Shown here one piece after another: positions 25,141 through 39,700 of a stretch of DNA of 64,000 nt. The notes below the pieces were generated by a model. It did no database searches, had not been told where the DNA came from, and saw nothing but the letters and a program-made list of their open reading frames with translations. Source of the stretch: Gordius sp. MW1 (taxonomy: Eukaryota; Nematomorpha; Gordioida; Gordea; Gordiidae); contig OZ038527.1 of NCBI GenBank assembly GCA_964036665.1, forward strand, positions 4,526,001-4,590,000, written 5' to 3'. A program made the translations under genes and the position numbers. Every line of letters begins with the position of its first letter. The first letter of the stretch is position 1.

Positions 25141-26566
25141 GTTACAATATAATTTTTTTGCGCTAGTCGATTTTCTTATTTGTAAGAGGCATCAATACCC
25201 CGACCATGCCCCTTTTGTCATGACAACTCCACAAATTATTCAATTATAATTTACGACAAAAATTATACTTTTAATTACGTACCCCCCTTCCAATTTTATT
25301 GCCGAATCTAGCTTCTTTTTATATATCCTCACGTTTATTACATAATAGTCGCGCCGAAATTTGTTTAATTGCCCGACCACCATCCATACTAAACGCGCTT
25401 ATTATAAAAATTAATACAACTTTCCCATGTATAAAATCATAACCTCACAGTCGGGGGTAGGACCATTGGTATTAGCAATAGTAGTTAGTTACTTTACTTT
25501 TTTTACACGTTAAAAATTATTATGAGAAAACTTATGATGGGAGATGAGATAAGATCTTTCTTTCTCCTTCCTTTCTACATATTTCCTAGATTTATTATTT
25601 CAACAAAAAGGCATGTGGGAACGGGAAGGTTTAATTTACAAGGGGACAGGCAGGGGGTAAAATATAATAAAATCTGTTGATGGACTTCTGAGTACATTTT
25701 AAATGGTTTATACCCAATCCATATATCACCTCTCATAAGCACGCACAATACCAACATGTAGGAAGAAAAAAAAAGGAACTTTTATTACATAATTACGTTA
25801 TTCAATTGTATTTATTCTTATCGAAATGTAAACTTTCCATTCATTTTACGTCAAAATTCCTGATGTTTTACAACTCGAGTGATGGGACGACTCCCATCTT
25901 TATTAAGTTGTTATCTTCGCGTCAAAACAGTTTCTTTTATTATCTAACATTCGAGAGGGGGGGGGGCATCAATTAAAATTGTTTTCGTAACTATTATAGC
26001 CTACGCATTCATAAATTTTTAATTATTAAAATATTAATTATAGCAGTTAAGTGCCTTAATTAAGACCTACCAATTGAATTTGATACTGTTCAATTTACAG
26101 GTAAAAAAAATAAAATAAAATTTTAAAGAGTGAATTGCTTCAGTCGCAAATGTAGAAAAAACAGGGAAAAGCTAAATAAGGCTCAAATAATTTTTTAAAA
26201 TATTGTAATATCCAAAATGTAAATTTTGTAACCTCGCTTTTTCACAAGTCGGATGTCAATATGTGCGATGAGGTAATTTTTAAAACATATGACTAATTTG
26301 TAATTAAATATATATTAGATGCTTCTTAATTAAAATGATTTATTATCAAAGGCCATAGGCGAAAAAATTTCACCCAAGTGCAACTAATTAATTGAATAAT
26401 AATATGTGTGAGTCTTTAGCGAGTTTTTGCAGGTTTGAATTAAAGTGTATTAATTTTATTATTTATTAAGAAATTTATATAAAGGAAATGTTTTTTCAAT
26501 TAAATTTTTTAAAAGACATTCGAATTTAATTTTGAAATAATTAAACCTTATAGATATGCAAAAAAG

Positions 26567-26734
26567 CAAGGGCGTAGCCAAGCGGTGGCCAAGAGGGGCG
26601 GCTGCCCCCTTTAAATTCAACAATTATTGAAAATTTAATATAATTATGGCTAAAATTACTAAAAATTATTATTTTACCCCTCCCTAAATCATTATTGCCC
26701 CCCCCCCTCTTAACCCAATCCTGGCTACGCCCAT
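26567..26734. mobile_element. hAT-type MITE, GGCGTAGCC family
   Basis: CAAGGGCGTAGCCAAG to CCTGGCTACGCCCATT with GCGGCTGCCCCCTTTAAATT and ATTATGGCTAAAATTAC in the middle, in the same orientation as 27015. Confidence 0.85.
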
Positions 26735-27014
26735 TAAAATATGTTTTATTAACACATTAATAGTGGGATTATTTCTTCGGGCACTAAGAAATTGATTAAA
26801 TTTGAAATTTTTAGATTCTATGATAGATCTACTCATTTTAATAATATAAACTCAGCGGCTTTGATTTATAAAATTCATATTAAAAAAACATTGTTCAAAA
26901 TTTTTTTTTAGTTTTGAATAAATGCTATGGTTTTTATAATCTTTTAGGGGACACTTTAATAGAAATATTCAAAAAAGGCTAGAAGGGATTTCCCAAAAAG
27001 ATGAAGCTTACCAG

Positions 27015-27179
27015 CATGGGCGTAGCCAAAGGGGGGCAGGGAGGGGCGGCTGCCCCCCTCTAAATCAAACAATTTGTTAAAATTTATTAAAATTATGGCA
27101 AAAATTTCCAAAAATGATCATTTTGCCCCTCCCTAAATCATTATTGCCCCCTCGAATCCCAATGCTGGCAACGCCCATG
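27015..27179. mobile_element. hAT-type MITE, reference copy of the GGCGTAGCC family
   Basis: A 165-bp element with ends CATGGGCGTAGCC and GGCAACGCCCATG, flanked by perfect 8-bp duplicates CTTACCAG (27007-27014 and 27180-27187). It has no coding capacity. The 8-bp duplication and short inverted ends place it with hAT elements. At least a dozen relatives occur in this window, mostly in or just upstream of the TCF gene. Confidence 0.92.
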
Positions 27180-27187
27180 CTTACCAG

Positions 27188-30100
27188 TTAACATAATGTT
27201 ATGTTAATCCGTGCCCCCTCCCCCCCCCCCCCCCAAAAAACTTAAGGTATCAAATTTGAATTTTTTGTTTAATTCGAAAGGCATTTGGTCGATCTGTGTT
27301 ATTGCTTTTATTTTCTTTTAAAGTTTGAAATAGTTATCCCTTTGTGTCTTGATAATATATCATTTTGTAATAAAACGTTGTTAAACGAATGTCATATTTT
27401 TCTGGTCTTTCAAAATTTTCTTCAAATTAAACCTTAAATTTTTAATGCTTATAATTAATCAATTAGTATGCTGAGTTAAAATAAAAAAGAAAGTTAAATG
27501 TGTAATTTATTGGTTTCGGCCGTCATATCAACGCGATAGGTTTTTATGGTAATATATTATAACTTATCATTTCTAATCGTTAGTTCTCTTGATTCTAGTC
27601 CATGCCAAAAAATAGCATAAGATTAAAATCACAAAAAACTTAAACTAGCATGACTTTAGCCAAGTTTAAGATGGCCGCTTAGCTCTTATAAATTTTTTTG
27701 TCATTTGTTATCCATATAAAAAATGTTAAATTAATCGTTAGAAAATAGACCTTCGAGACAAAATGTTTTCCTAAATTAGAAAGAGAACAAAGAATTCAAA
27801 GTATAAATTAAACATTATATTTTTTAAAAATCTACCGGAAACATGTTTTTTCATTAAACTTTAATTTTAGCTTTAAATAAAATAAAATTGATACTAGTCA
27901 ATTAATATAAAAGTGGAATAATACTTTCCATTAAGCTCTAACATGTTCTGTAATTCTTTGAATATTTTTAAACATTTGGTAATATTTTTGGATTACAAAC
28001 AAATTATGGAAAACAATGTTATTTATCAAAATGTCGAACGTCTATTATTCTAAAAATGAGCTTGTTTAATTGAGTAATTAGCATGAAGCTATTTCTTTTA
28101 TTTAAAAATTTTTATTACTGATGTCTTAGAAAGCTGGGCTTGAACAATTTTTGAAAAATATTTCATCTGCCTTATAGATTACATACTTTTAGGAATTGTA
28201 TTGTACCAAGAAGCCTCGAAAAATAATTTAAATAATTAAGGAATTAATTATAAACCCATTAAAATATTATTAAAATTTTAAATTTATCGCCATAAAAAGT
28301 TCGACATTATTAAGTTTTATAGCCAAAATACAACATGAAAGGCTGATTTTTAATAAAAAAAACTGGGAATTAACGTTGTTTAATGTGGCTTATATAATTT
28401 ATAAACAAAAGTACTGTTTAAACCTAGTAAAAAGGTCTTTGAAAAATTGAAGTTTTAAATTTTTTATAAACTTAAGTTGAGAGATTGAACAGTTTCGCAG
28501 GTTCGGATAAATTTATGTTGCACCAATATATCATTTTCGATGCATTATGCGCAACGGCTGTTTCATCTACTACGCATTTAATGCCTCCATTTTGGTAATA
28601 ATATTTACAACAAAGGTTATCCTTCGATTCCTCTCACAACCAACACCACATTAATTTATAGAGATAACATCTTTTATCTATTTATTCAACGCTAAGCACG
28701 CACTTTAATTTACTTTTTAAAGAAGATAAAGAAGAACAGTTGAGGAATTATAAAAATATTTACCCTCTTCTTTAGCTTTACTAAACACACGGGATCTTTC
28801 TTGGAAGAAATAGAAACACAATCAAGAGTGTATAAAACTGTAAATATTTTAAAATTTAATTTTTTTTTTATTAATAATATTGTGTCTACTAAGCTCAAAA
28901 TCTTGATGGATTAATTCTTTTACTGACCATTAAGTTGGTAACCTTAGTCACTACGTTCTCAAAAATTACAAAGCAATCAAAGGGGAGAAAGGGGGCAGTA
29001 ACGAGAAATGAAAGGGTCGTTGCTGCAGTAATATATCATTTTGGCGGTTCATATACATATCGGTTAAATTATTCGTTCACAAGCTAAGCTCTACACTGGC
29101 TGGCGGCAGATTAAAATTTTGAGTAAAAATTTTTTTTTACCAATTACATGATCATAAGAAATACTGAAAAAGGGAAAAATTACTTATAAAATAGATTACG
29201 TTATTTTTAGTAGTGTGTAGTGTAGTGTATGTATGTTACTACTTCACTCCCTCGCATCGCATGCTCGCGCGACCCCACCCCTCCTCCCTCCCCCTCTCTC
29301 TCTCCCTCCCTCAATACACTTTTTATCCCTTTGTGAGAGAAAGGAAAGAAAATAAATAAAAAGATATACGACTCTAAAAACGTTGAAACATTTATATTAT
29401 CTATATATATATATATCATATCATAAACAACACATTTTCATTTCCCAGCCAGCAACGGCACAACAAACACAAGCACGACCACCACACAGAAACGCTTTGT
29501 AGTTTTGTTGTTTCACAATAGTAAGTTTTGGTGGTGGTATATCTATCATTCATTTCTCATTTCGATCCTTCCCCGCGCATTAAGAGGTCTTCTTTCTAAA
29601 CATCTATCTCCCTTTACTTTACCTACCTACTACCAACAACCAAAAAATGGCTTTTGATCATTCCTGATTTAAATAAACCACACCGCGCTTCAAAAGGAAC
29701 TAAAGTAACAACTTTCCCTTTATATATTCTTCTTGGCCATCTACGACACCACATTCATATTATATCATCGCATAAATATATCATCGAGACAGAGAGATAA
29801 TTGTAATTTAGTTATGACCGACCGGCAAACGAGGATTCCTTTGTGAAATACCGGGGAACAACATTCTTTGAGACTACCACAGCCTGCACCACAGCAGCTA
29901 CAGTTAACAGGCAATAAAAGTTTCGCGTGATCGAAACACAAAGAGTGACGACTTAGTCGGAGTTACCTCTATAATTAGGCTATGACGCTCTCTTTACAAT
30001 TAACGCCGCCACTTTAATCATCATAATTCTCCGGGAGAACGAGAAACAACAAAAAGATTCATCCCCTTCCATTTACACGTCATTAAAATTTAAGTGGGCG

Positions 30101-30540
30101 CTATCCCTTTATACTACTCGCAGATAGCTAAAGACACCAAGAAAATTTATAACCTCCCCCACCCTCTCACAGGAGCTCGCACTCTTAGCGCAAACAAAAC
30201 TTCAAAGAAGACAAAAGAAGCACGCTGAATCGCGCTATAAATCGCGAGGAGGTTTTATTAGATGTGGCTTACAAAATTTATCACTTACCGTTGTTACGTT
30301 TATGAACTACTTAAAAGACAAAAAACACAGGGCACTGCTTCTAAATTTTGACTCCGCCCATATTACTAGTACCACCATGACAAGGGACTTCTCTTTTGTA
30401 GTCCGGCCATAGGTTAGGGTGGGAAAAACACCTACTATACCATACAAAATATTTCACTTTAATACATAAAATGGACTTGCTTTACGAAAAAGATTCGCTT
30501 AAAATTTAAGAAGCAACAAAATAAAAGTTTGATTTTTGGA
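27188..30540. other. Upstream region and probable promoter / 5' UTR of the TCF gene
   Basis: The first part is AT-rich without features. From about 28950 to 30540 no MITE copy is seen. The DNA has pyrimidine-rich runs (CCCTCCCCCTCTCTCTCTCC, about 29285-29305), a TA repeat at about 29402-29416 and CA/AC-rich stretches such as ACAACAAACACAAGCACGAC near 29460. The transcription start and any 5' non-coding exon cannot be placed by eye. Confidence 0.4.
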
Positions 30541-30714
30541 ATGCCCCACGTGAGTAATAATGTTAGCGTGGGTGGAGGTGGGAGCGGGGGCGAAGATGCC
30601 ACGAGCGATGAAGTCAAGGTATTTACCGAAGAGGGAACGGAAGAAACCGAAAAACGGGATTCCGAACGGGGGCTGGACGAAGAAAAAACTAGTCTCGTCA
30701 ATATCTCCGACTCC
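30541..30714 (+). CDS. TCF/pangolin: TCF exon 1: beta-catenin-binding domain
   Basis: Encodes 58 residues. A Gly-rich lead (GGGGSGG) is followed by [13 protein letters not shown] and a final SLVNISDS. These match the DELISFKDEGEQE and SLVNESE landmarks of vertebrate TCFs, the acidic segment that lies along the beta-catenin arm repeats. The donor is CC|GTAAGT at 30715 and the exon ends in phase 0. An MITE of the second subfamily (30819) starts only about 100 bp into the intron. Confidence 0.92.
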
Positions 30715-33700
30715 GTAAGTCAAAAAACCCACCCCCTTTTGTCTATCATATAAAGAGTTTCATAAAATTGTTTTAAAAAACCAACTCGCTTAAAAGTTTG
30801 AAGGATATTAAGGTTATTCAAGGGCGTAACGAGGTTTTGGATTAGGGGGGGGGCGAAAATGTTTTAAGCTTAATTAGGAGGGGGGGCAAAACATATTTTT
30901 TTAATTTTTAAAGGTTTTTTTTTATTGAAATTTTGTTTGTCATTTAGGGGGGGGGGGACGCTACACCCATGAGATTAAATTTATTAAGCGATGACTACAT
31001 TTTGCTGTAAAGTTTTCGGCTGAAATAAAATTAGGGGTTTTGAAACAGGGCGATGCGTGAAATGCTTTGTGATCGCACATTCATCTGCCAAAGCAATTAA
31101 ATAAATTGTATTGATAGAGTGGGCAATTTATGGAGACCGATTAGATTGTCAATTAGTATATCAGATAAGAGAAATAACATGGGGAAGGAAGGAGTGCCAG
31201 TTTATTACATAATCATTCTTCTCATCTTTTTTATTATCTATTCGCCTCAATATTTATGATGATTGACTTTTAAGCGGTTTATAAAGGTTCTCGTTAGTTG
31301 GAGTCATATGTTATTTTTATTTAACACAAAGAAACCGCCGTCCTTATTTATAAAGGTGTTAAATAGAGGGAGTGGTAAGGGGACCATAGCAAAAATACTC
31401 AATAAATTCGACAATTACTATTAACAATACTATTGCAGCGTAGCACATCAAAGGAAGCATACTATAGCTCTCATCTTCTTTTACTACTGCTCAAAGCTCG
31501 CTGGTTGAATAGCGGCGGTACATTACATAAACCGAGGGAGTTAGAGAGAGAGGGGAGGGGTGGGGAATCGGAAAACATAAAAGAGAAAAAAAAGAGAAAA
31601 ATAATAAATTTAATTACACCACCACTACCACCACATAACGTACATTTTTTTAGTCATCATCATACATATTGTTTCTTTTCGTTGCATTTAAAACGATACA
31701 TTTTCCAATTTTTAAAAGCGAATTTGTGCAAATATTTTTGTGCAATCATTTTTATTTTATACGTAATGATTCGCATAGGACAAGGTCTTACCATCCTCCA
31801 ATTTTTTCTTGCCACAGGGTTCAATATTCGGAGGAAATCCCTTCCACTTAGCCGCGAGGTACAAAGGCGAAAATGGTGAGTTTCATTTGAAAAAATAATT
31901 TACAATATGTATATATTATATACATACATAATTAACTAGTAAAACGTAGGACTTGTTTTTAGTTAGTTTGAGAAATGCGTTTGAATCCGTGCTAGCAGCG
32001 ATGCAAAAATCCTTTGAAATGAGGCGGTTGCCTTTTATCAAAATTTACTACAAAGGCCGTACTTTAGCATGCATTTTTTGGCAGGCAAATAACCATCTTT
32101 ATTTACATCGCCCAGACTCTTTTTGATTAATTAATTAAAAGAAGAGAAGGGCGTAGACGTTTAAAATCGCTATCGCATGATTCACACTTTGAAAGCCATG
32201 GTAAAATTGGGTACACAACCCAGGGCACGGGGGCTGTTCAAACAAAAGTAGCTAGGATTTAATTAAAATTTATATCATCCACATACCACTACATTACCAC
32301 GAAAACGGGCAATTTAAGATGGATTAAGACGTGCATTTTTTAATTGCCCCCCTTTTTTCGTGCGAGAAAAATGGCGAATACTGCAAATGCCTTTTCGGTC
32401 GGCTAGCAGCGCACATTAATCGCTCATTCCCTCTTCTGTGCTAAAGCCTCGCGTTAGTTACACTACGCATACGCACACACACACACAGAGAGGATATTTT
32501 TTGTCATTGATGGATCGTTTCCCGTGTTTTCGTTTCGTTTCATATCGGTCCGACAAAAGCGCACGTTATAGCCAACATTCGCTGCGCTGTTCTCCTCTAT
32601 CTCGCCCCCGCCTTCCTTAATGCATGCATGTTGGTTGGTGGGGCTGTGGTATAGCGTGTGCCCTTTGAAATAAAGCCACCCACTCCCTCCCCTCCCCCAT
32701 TCTATTGAAAATTGCATTGTGCAGTAAGTAGAAACGTGAATAGGGCCCTAGGCTGGTTTTGGTGGAATGAGCCAGGCAGGCCTTTACGTAGCGTCGGCTA
32801 AATGATTGGATTGGGGAGGAAGTGAGATGTTGTGGGGAGGTCTATAGTCAAGGGATGGGGGGCAGGGAGGGGTGGCTGCTCACCTCTAAATCCAAAAGCT
32901 TGAGGAAATTTATTAAAATTATGGCTAAAATTTCGAAAAATGATAATTTTGCCCCCTAATTCATTATTGCACCCCCTCCCCCCTAATCCCAATGCTGGCT
33001 ACGCCCATGGGTCTATGCAGTGCATATTTTTAGCAAAAAAATAATTAAGCATGATAATGTAGTTTTTACCAGGGGTTTGAACCCGCCAAAATAAAATCGG
33101 GTTCGGGTTTGGCATAAATTTTGTGTTCGGGTTTAAGGAATTGGGTTTGGGTACAGGTTCGGGTTCAAGAAATTATATTATATCAATTATATATATAATA
33201 CTTACAAATAATTCTTGAGATAATTAGTATCGAAATGAATGAAAAATGCCGGAAACATAAAAATATTGAAATTCAATCGTATGGTTCTCGTTACATTGTC
33301 ATGATAGAGAATGAGATATTCAATTCCCAATATATTTTTGAATTAAAAACCCGAACCCTTATTTGTATTCATCGGGTTCGGGTTTTAAGGGTATTTTTAA
33401 AATGGGTTCGGTAAAACATCGGGTTTTACCCGATTCGGGTTCAGGACAAACCCCAGGTTTTTACTAAGTTCCCCCCCCCCCCCCTCTCTTACCAAAAGCA
33501 GCCAACAAAAAGACTTTGATGTTGGTCTCTTTCTTTTCTCAAAAGCCCAAAACTGATGGATGACTATGTCTGTGTGTGAATGTCTTTACATTTTGATGAA
33601 CACGTCGGCGGGCTAGAACCCAGCTTCTTCAAAGATGGCGCTGCTGGCTAGTTACAATGCAACGAGTGAAAAAGCGTATGCTATATATAATGTTTTTCGT

Positions 33701-36700
33701 CAAGGGGGTAGGTAATGAGGTGGTGGGCTCTATTTTTGATGGGAATATTTGAAGCCCTGTTAGTTAGACTAGCTTGCTTTGCTAGTATAATGTACGTGTG
33801 TGTACTCTACTATACACATAAGGTTGCGAGACAGATAAAAGGAATCGAACGTTTAAGCTTACTTAACCTTAACAACGTATAACGAAATTGAGCAACGGCC
33901 TAGCCGTCCGTCTGGAATTTGCCATAACTCAAAATGCGCATAAAGAGAGATAAAGAAAATGGCCGGCGGCATGCACAATTGCTTGGCTCGTTGCTGACGC
34001 AATCTTTTTGCTTTAACCTATAATTTGTAGGATAAAGGTGTTAATTCAGAAAAAAAACTTGTGTTTTTAATAAATATTTGCTTGTTCATTGCACTGGTTA
34101 CAAGATAAAAAGGTTTAAAATACATATAAGGCTTATACTTTTTTTTTGTACTATTTGTCATTTTTTAATTTTTTCGAAAAAAGGTAAACTCTTGGACCCC
34201 GCCACGTTATATGGGAATGGAGAAGCATTTCGATACTTCATTCCACCATACCCTCACCACAATGGATATCCCATGGTAATATCATATTTTTGTAAAAATC
34301 ATAAAAACTTTTTACATTTTTTGAACGTTAAATTTGTGAGGGGGGAGGGGCAAAATGATATACAATTTTGATCAATTTGTAATTCGGGGGGGGGGGAGCT
34401 TTCCCTTCCTGGCTACTTCATATTACTCTTTAATATATACGATAACGATTACAATAATATATATGCAAATCTCATTACATTAAAAAGTTTATGATGTTAA
34501 ACTCGCGTGCGACCACACATTTTTTTAATATTTCTCTCTTGTGGCAGCACAAGCGGGGAAATGATTAATATCAAAAACGATGTAAATAATTAGAAACAGA
34601 CAGGACACGCGACCTTTTTAGTGGCCTCTGCCTCTTTTACGCTTCTCAGGAAGTTTTTATCATTCCTCTAACGTTTTCCATCGATTTAAACACGGCTACT
34701 ATCTGCGCCTCGAGGCGATCTCGCAATTTATCATTAATAATAAATGTTTGGAAGCAATATTTGATGCTAAAGTATAACTTCTTCAACGACTTCAGCTACT
34801 CGCTCGATCCCTTATACATAAGTAAGCTATATTATATCAAGCACAGGGCCTGGTATAAAACGGTCAAGGAAGTAATCTTACCTTTTAATGGACTAAGAGT
34901 TCTTGCGTGCAGGTTTATTATAGTGGGATCTACAATCACCTCGTTGTTACATGTGTTAAGGGGATGCGAAAATGGCCATCTATCGCCTTTGTACATTTTA
35001 CATTGCAAAGTGAAGCGATTCGAAACTGTGGCAAGCGAGCGAGCCCATAAATGAATACAAAATTCAACGTTTGAATCGTGCGAAACATTAGGGTTTAAAT
35101 ATTGTGATTTAAAAGGTGTGGGACTTTAAAATGGTTAACTAACGTGTGCATTCATCTCTTTCTATTAGCTATTGATCTCCAGTTTATACTGTGTAATTTT
35201 GAAAAACAAATCAATTATTGAATCTTAAGGAAGTCTTAACTTCTAATTTAATCGGTAAATGGCTGATTTTTTCGCTTTATTTTTATAAGCCTTTGTACCG
35301 ACCAAAATATAAAGGCACTTAGCACCTGGAATTGAGGTATTATGATATTTGCGATATTATACACTAATTTAGTTGACAGCAATCGGAAATTGAGACCCAT
35401 TTAATGCAGTACGAAACACTATATTCACGCAAACTCACAAACACAACACCTAAATTGATTGAGTTCGTTAGGTGGAACTATCCTTTTTATTTTTAAAATT
35501 AATGTGTAGGAAGAACTAATATGGATATAAAACTCATTTCGTTTATTATAGCGATAAGATGAAAATGGAAATTTTCGGACGTTTGTATTTTGGATAATAA
35601 ACATTAGTTTTTTTTGACACCATTTACTGAAGAATCTCGAACAATTTTGAATATATTTTTGTACTAGTTGTAGTTTACATAAAACACGGAAGACAGGTTT
35701 TAATTTAATAAAACAATTTTTTGTTAAAATTAAAATCATATCTTAATCTCTAGTTTGCTCAAGAAACATTTAAATAACAATTTCCAGTAGTGTGTCTTTT
35801 CAATTTATATCCACCGTTTTTGAGGCACGCCAAATACTTTACACTCGATTGGTCTCGCAAGGATTATGTTTTTTCTCCTCAACCGCAAAAGAGGACACCA
35901 CCCCCCCCTTCTATCTCTTGTCAGATTTTATCTCTAAAAATATCCTTTTGCCATTGCCCCCCCCCCTTTTAGCTTCGCCTTTTTGTACGGTGCAAAATCT
36001 TCCATTTGTATTTCTCAAGTCATGTTGCCCACCCCACCCACACTCCTCTCTCGTGTTCAATTTGACAACTTTAATCATTTAAATTATTTTTTATCACGAT
36101 CTGCGTTTCCCTCCTTCGAGTCGCACTGTCCAGGTCCACAGTAGCTTAGCTTTCCATTAATACGATATTCGGTTTCGTTCAAAATGAGTTTTCGTGAGAC
36201 TTGGTTGCGTGTGTTATTTTAAGTTTGAACGTCGACGACAAAAAAAATTGGTTAAAACGGACGGGGGGGGAACACATATTTTATTGATGAGACCATCAGA
36301 TCAGAAAAGTTATCTGTTGCACTGCACGTAGTTTTCTCTCTCGCCCGACTTATTCTTGTTTCGCGAGGAGGTAAAGAAAGATTAATGTAAAAGAAAACGA
36401 CTCTGGATTTTGTTGAGATAATAATGTGATGTGAGAAACAAAGGGGAGCAGGGGGGGGGGGAGGATTAAAACATGAGCGTTTTGTCGACGAATAGTGAAA
36501 TACGTAGGGTCCTATCGTGTCCAGTCCAGTCCCTCCCCCTGAGCTTTATTTAATTCCCTGCCGTTTAAGTAATAAATAAACTAAACAGTCCCCCCCCCCC
36601 GGCCCCACCACATACTACAATACTAATTAACTATTTTCTCGCCCTTTCTTTCAATACGGCAGACAGATATGTCGTTTTTTCTCATTGTTCAGCTCCTGTG

Positions 36701-39700
36701 AAACGAAAATAAAGATGGCTTTTTCTATGCTATGGAGAAAATTCAAACAACAATACCACGACCATTTATATATAACTTTTTGTTTTAACAAGTTTTAGGA
36801 CTTGTCTAGCATCCTAGTTATAGATTTCTCATTGTTTTCCCGCGTTTGTTTGACAAACAACCAACCTTAGCGCAACAAAGTTATAAAGGTGATAAACTAC
36901 TTTTAAAACACTGAACACAGCTTTGTTCTTTCTTCAGTAACGACGACACCCTTTTACAAAATAATTTTACATTAAATTTTGTACACAACACTGAACAAAA
37001 TTTAATGATTCTATCGAAAGAAAACGTAAGAGTTGGCTGTCAATTAGTAAATGTAACATATGAAAAATAAAAAATAACATTTGAAAGCCACGTTGAGTGA
37101 TGACAATTTTGGGAAAAGCGTCGTTAATGGGATAAAAAGAGCTTTATTTAATTAAAAAATAAATTATTAATTCGGCTTGACAGACTAAATCGCAGCAGGG
37201 TTGCTGTTTACAATGTTCTCACTACTGACCTTTTACAAAGGCATGAGGACTAAAGTAGATTTGTTAATTGATTTAGTTGAGCTCTAAGGATCCAACTCGG
37301 ACAAATGTATCACATACAAATTTGATTGGTGAAATTGTTTATTGAATTTTCTTTTGAGGAAATCACACTTTTTGTGCTAGCAAATGTTTTCTTTTCCGTG
37401 AAAATCGGTTATTTTTAAGTGCTAAGAGTGAGGAAGGGAGATTTTGAGGGAATGAAAATATAAATTATTAATTGAATTTGGCAAATTAAATTTTGCTGTG
37501 CGCGCCGCGGAGTAATTAATTAATTTGCCTTCAAAGTGTGCAAAGATAAAACAAGGAGAAAAGAATTTTTTCTCTTTTTTTCTATAAATTCGCTCAAGAA
37601 ACAATTTTTTTTTAATTAAAACTCGTGGGCTGGACCAGTGTTTGAACTAGGAAGTGCTGTTTAATATATGAAAAATTCTGTAAAAAAATTAATTAATTTT
37701 TTTGTAATAATTATTTGTTTTAGAATATTTGAATGAGGGAGGAAGGAATTCGGAGGGTTCGGGGCTTGTTTGCCAATTTTACTCATATACATCCAAATTT
37801 AGGTTCTTATCAAGGGAATGGGCAAATTCATTTCATTCCAGTGTTATAAAAACGGCTGGGCTTTTGGTCTATTATTCTTAGTCGACCACCAAGGTTAGTC
37901 GAAATTTGAAAACCGGCTAGAGTTGACCGTTATTCTAAGGAAAACCAAAGGCCGACCAAACAAAACCTAGCCGTTTTTATAGCACTATTTCATTCCCCTA
38001 GGAGATTAGCATAAAGGCCAATGCCAATCAATAATTGATCAGTGATTGACACGTTATTTTAAATATTCAATTTTAATTTACCCATTTAAACCTGCAAAAT
38101 TACGCTTAAACATTTTGGGGCTTAACTAAAATAGTGTGCATTAATAAATATCGTCGCATATTCACACCCTATCAACGAACAAAAGAAACCAACAACTATT
38201 TAGTTTTTTAAGCCCTTTTTAAGTGAAGTCGAGCTAATTTTGGCTCAAATTTTGAAATGACGGATGAGGACAGGTTCCCCCGCTCTTGCATACGACCAAA
38301 TACATTATTTATAACATCTAATGCATACATTCGCTAATCATTAAAGACCTATTGTAATTCCCAAAAAGACTAAACCTTTTAAGTGTCAACTGCAATATAA
38401 ATTATTATTATTTGTCGGAGTTTGTTGGGACGAACACCGGGTGTTCTGCTCATTAATGAAAGTGATCGCGGGGTTCGTACGATGTTGCGTCCGCTTTTGT
38501 CCTGCGCGCGCCGTACGTGTAATGGACATTAAATATTTATGATAAATCAGGCAGAGCGGACACTCTAATACCTCTAACAAGTCGCGATCGCTCAATTTTT
38601 TTTTATGTTACCACTTTAGGGCTGGAATAGAAAGAGAAAATCTCATCTTGGAGTTGTCAATTGACAGCGATTCCATATACGACACCACACATTTAACGTT
38701 AAAATCCGGAATAATGGGGTGGTGGACATATGGAATTTGTCAAACCTTCTACCAGTTCAGACTGACTGACAGAGGTGTGAATAGAGAGAGTGCCTTTTGT
38801 TCTATGCATCTCCCATTAACCGCCAAAGAGCGGGGGGGGGGAACTGTAGCCCTAAACTAATAAACTTTGAGCAATAGGTGTGGTAGGTAGGCAATTAGCT
38901 CTCCCCTAATTTTATTTTAACCTCTAACGCCCGCGCGAACCTAAATTTTTCGGTTGAGAGGAAAATGATTATAACCATTGTTCGCTGGCTGGCCTACCCA
39001 AAATTCGCACGAACCCTTCCCTGTTCAGCGAGCGATCACACTACTCTTTACTCTACTACATACACCTGATGCCTTTCATCAAAATCACGAATGTTTGCCT
39101 GATTTTATGATAAAAATGCCACAATATTCTACCACACCACGAGCGAGATGGAATCCATCACTTTTCACTGTTTAATTTTGCGTTTTACGAACAGAACAAC
39201 ATAGGGCACGATCATCGTGTACGCATTTGATTTGTGGTTGTTCAGCGTATGTTGAAGGTGTTTAATTTGAAAGGGGAAAAATTCCACTCTTTTATCAGGA
39301 CCAGCCATCTAAAGCGAGTGACGTGAAAAGTGGTGAATATAAACAGAGGGGGCAGGCACCCATCTCCTCGGGGATGGGATATTTCTTTGGTAATTATTGA
39401 TTATTTTTCGAACGGCTACTCCCCCCCCCCCCCCCCGGTCCCTTGGTTATTTGACAGACCAAAGGGGGAGCTTATGTGTTTGTTGCCTTATGCCTTATTC
39501 TTTCACACGTCAAACTAAGATTCGCGCTAAAATTGTCAGTCACCGTTTGTGACTTCCCTAAGTGACGGACGAGGAAAATAGATGGACATCTGGTTCTTTA
39601 ATCAGTTGAGATATTACACACCATCTCGATGCTAGCATATCAATTTTTGCATCTTTCTTATTTGTCGTGCCGTGCGTGATTGCAATAACTACTTTAATTT

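Noticed and set aside
31433-31879. 148-residue open frame over TCF exon 2
   Set aside because: The splice-consistent frame of exon 2 is different. The long frame is low-complexity and has no family resemblance.
34761-35054. 97-residue open frame in TCF intron 3
   Set aside because: No similarity to known domains, no splice context fitting the TCF phases, chance length.
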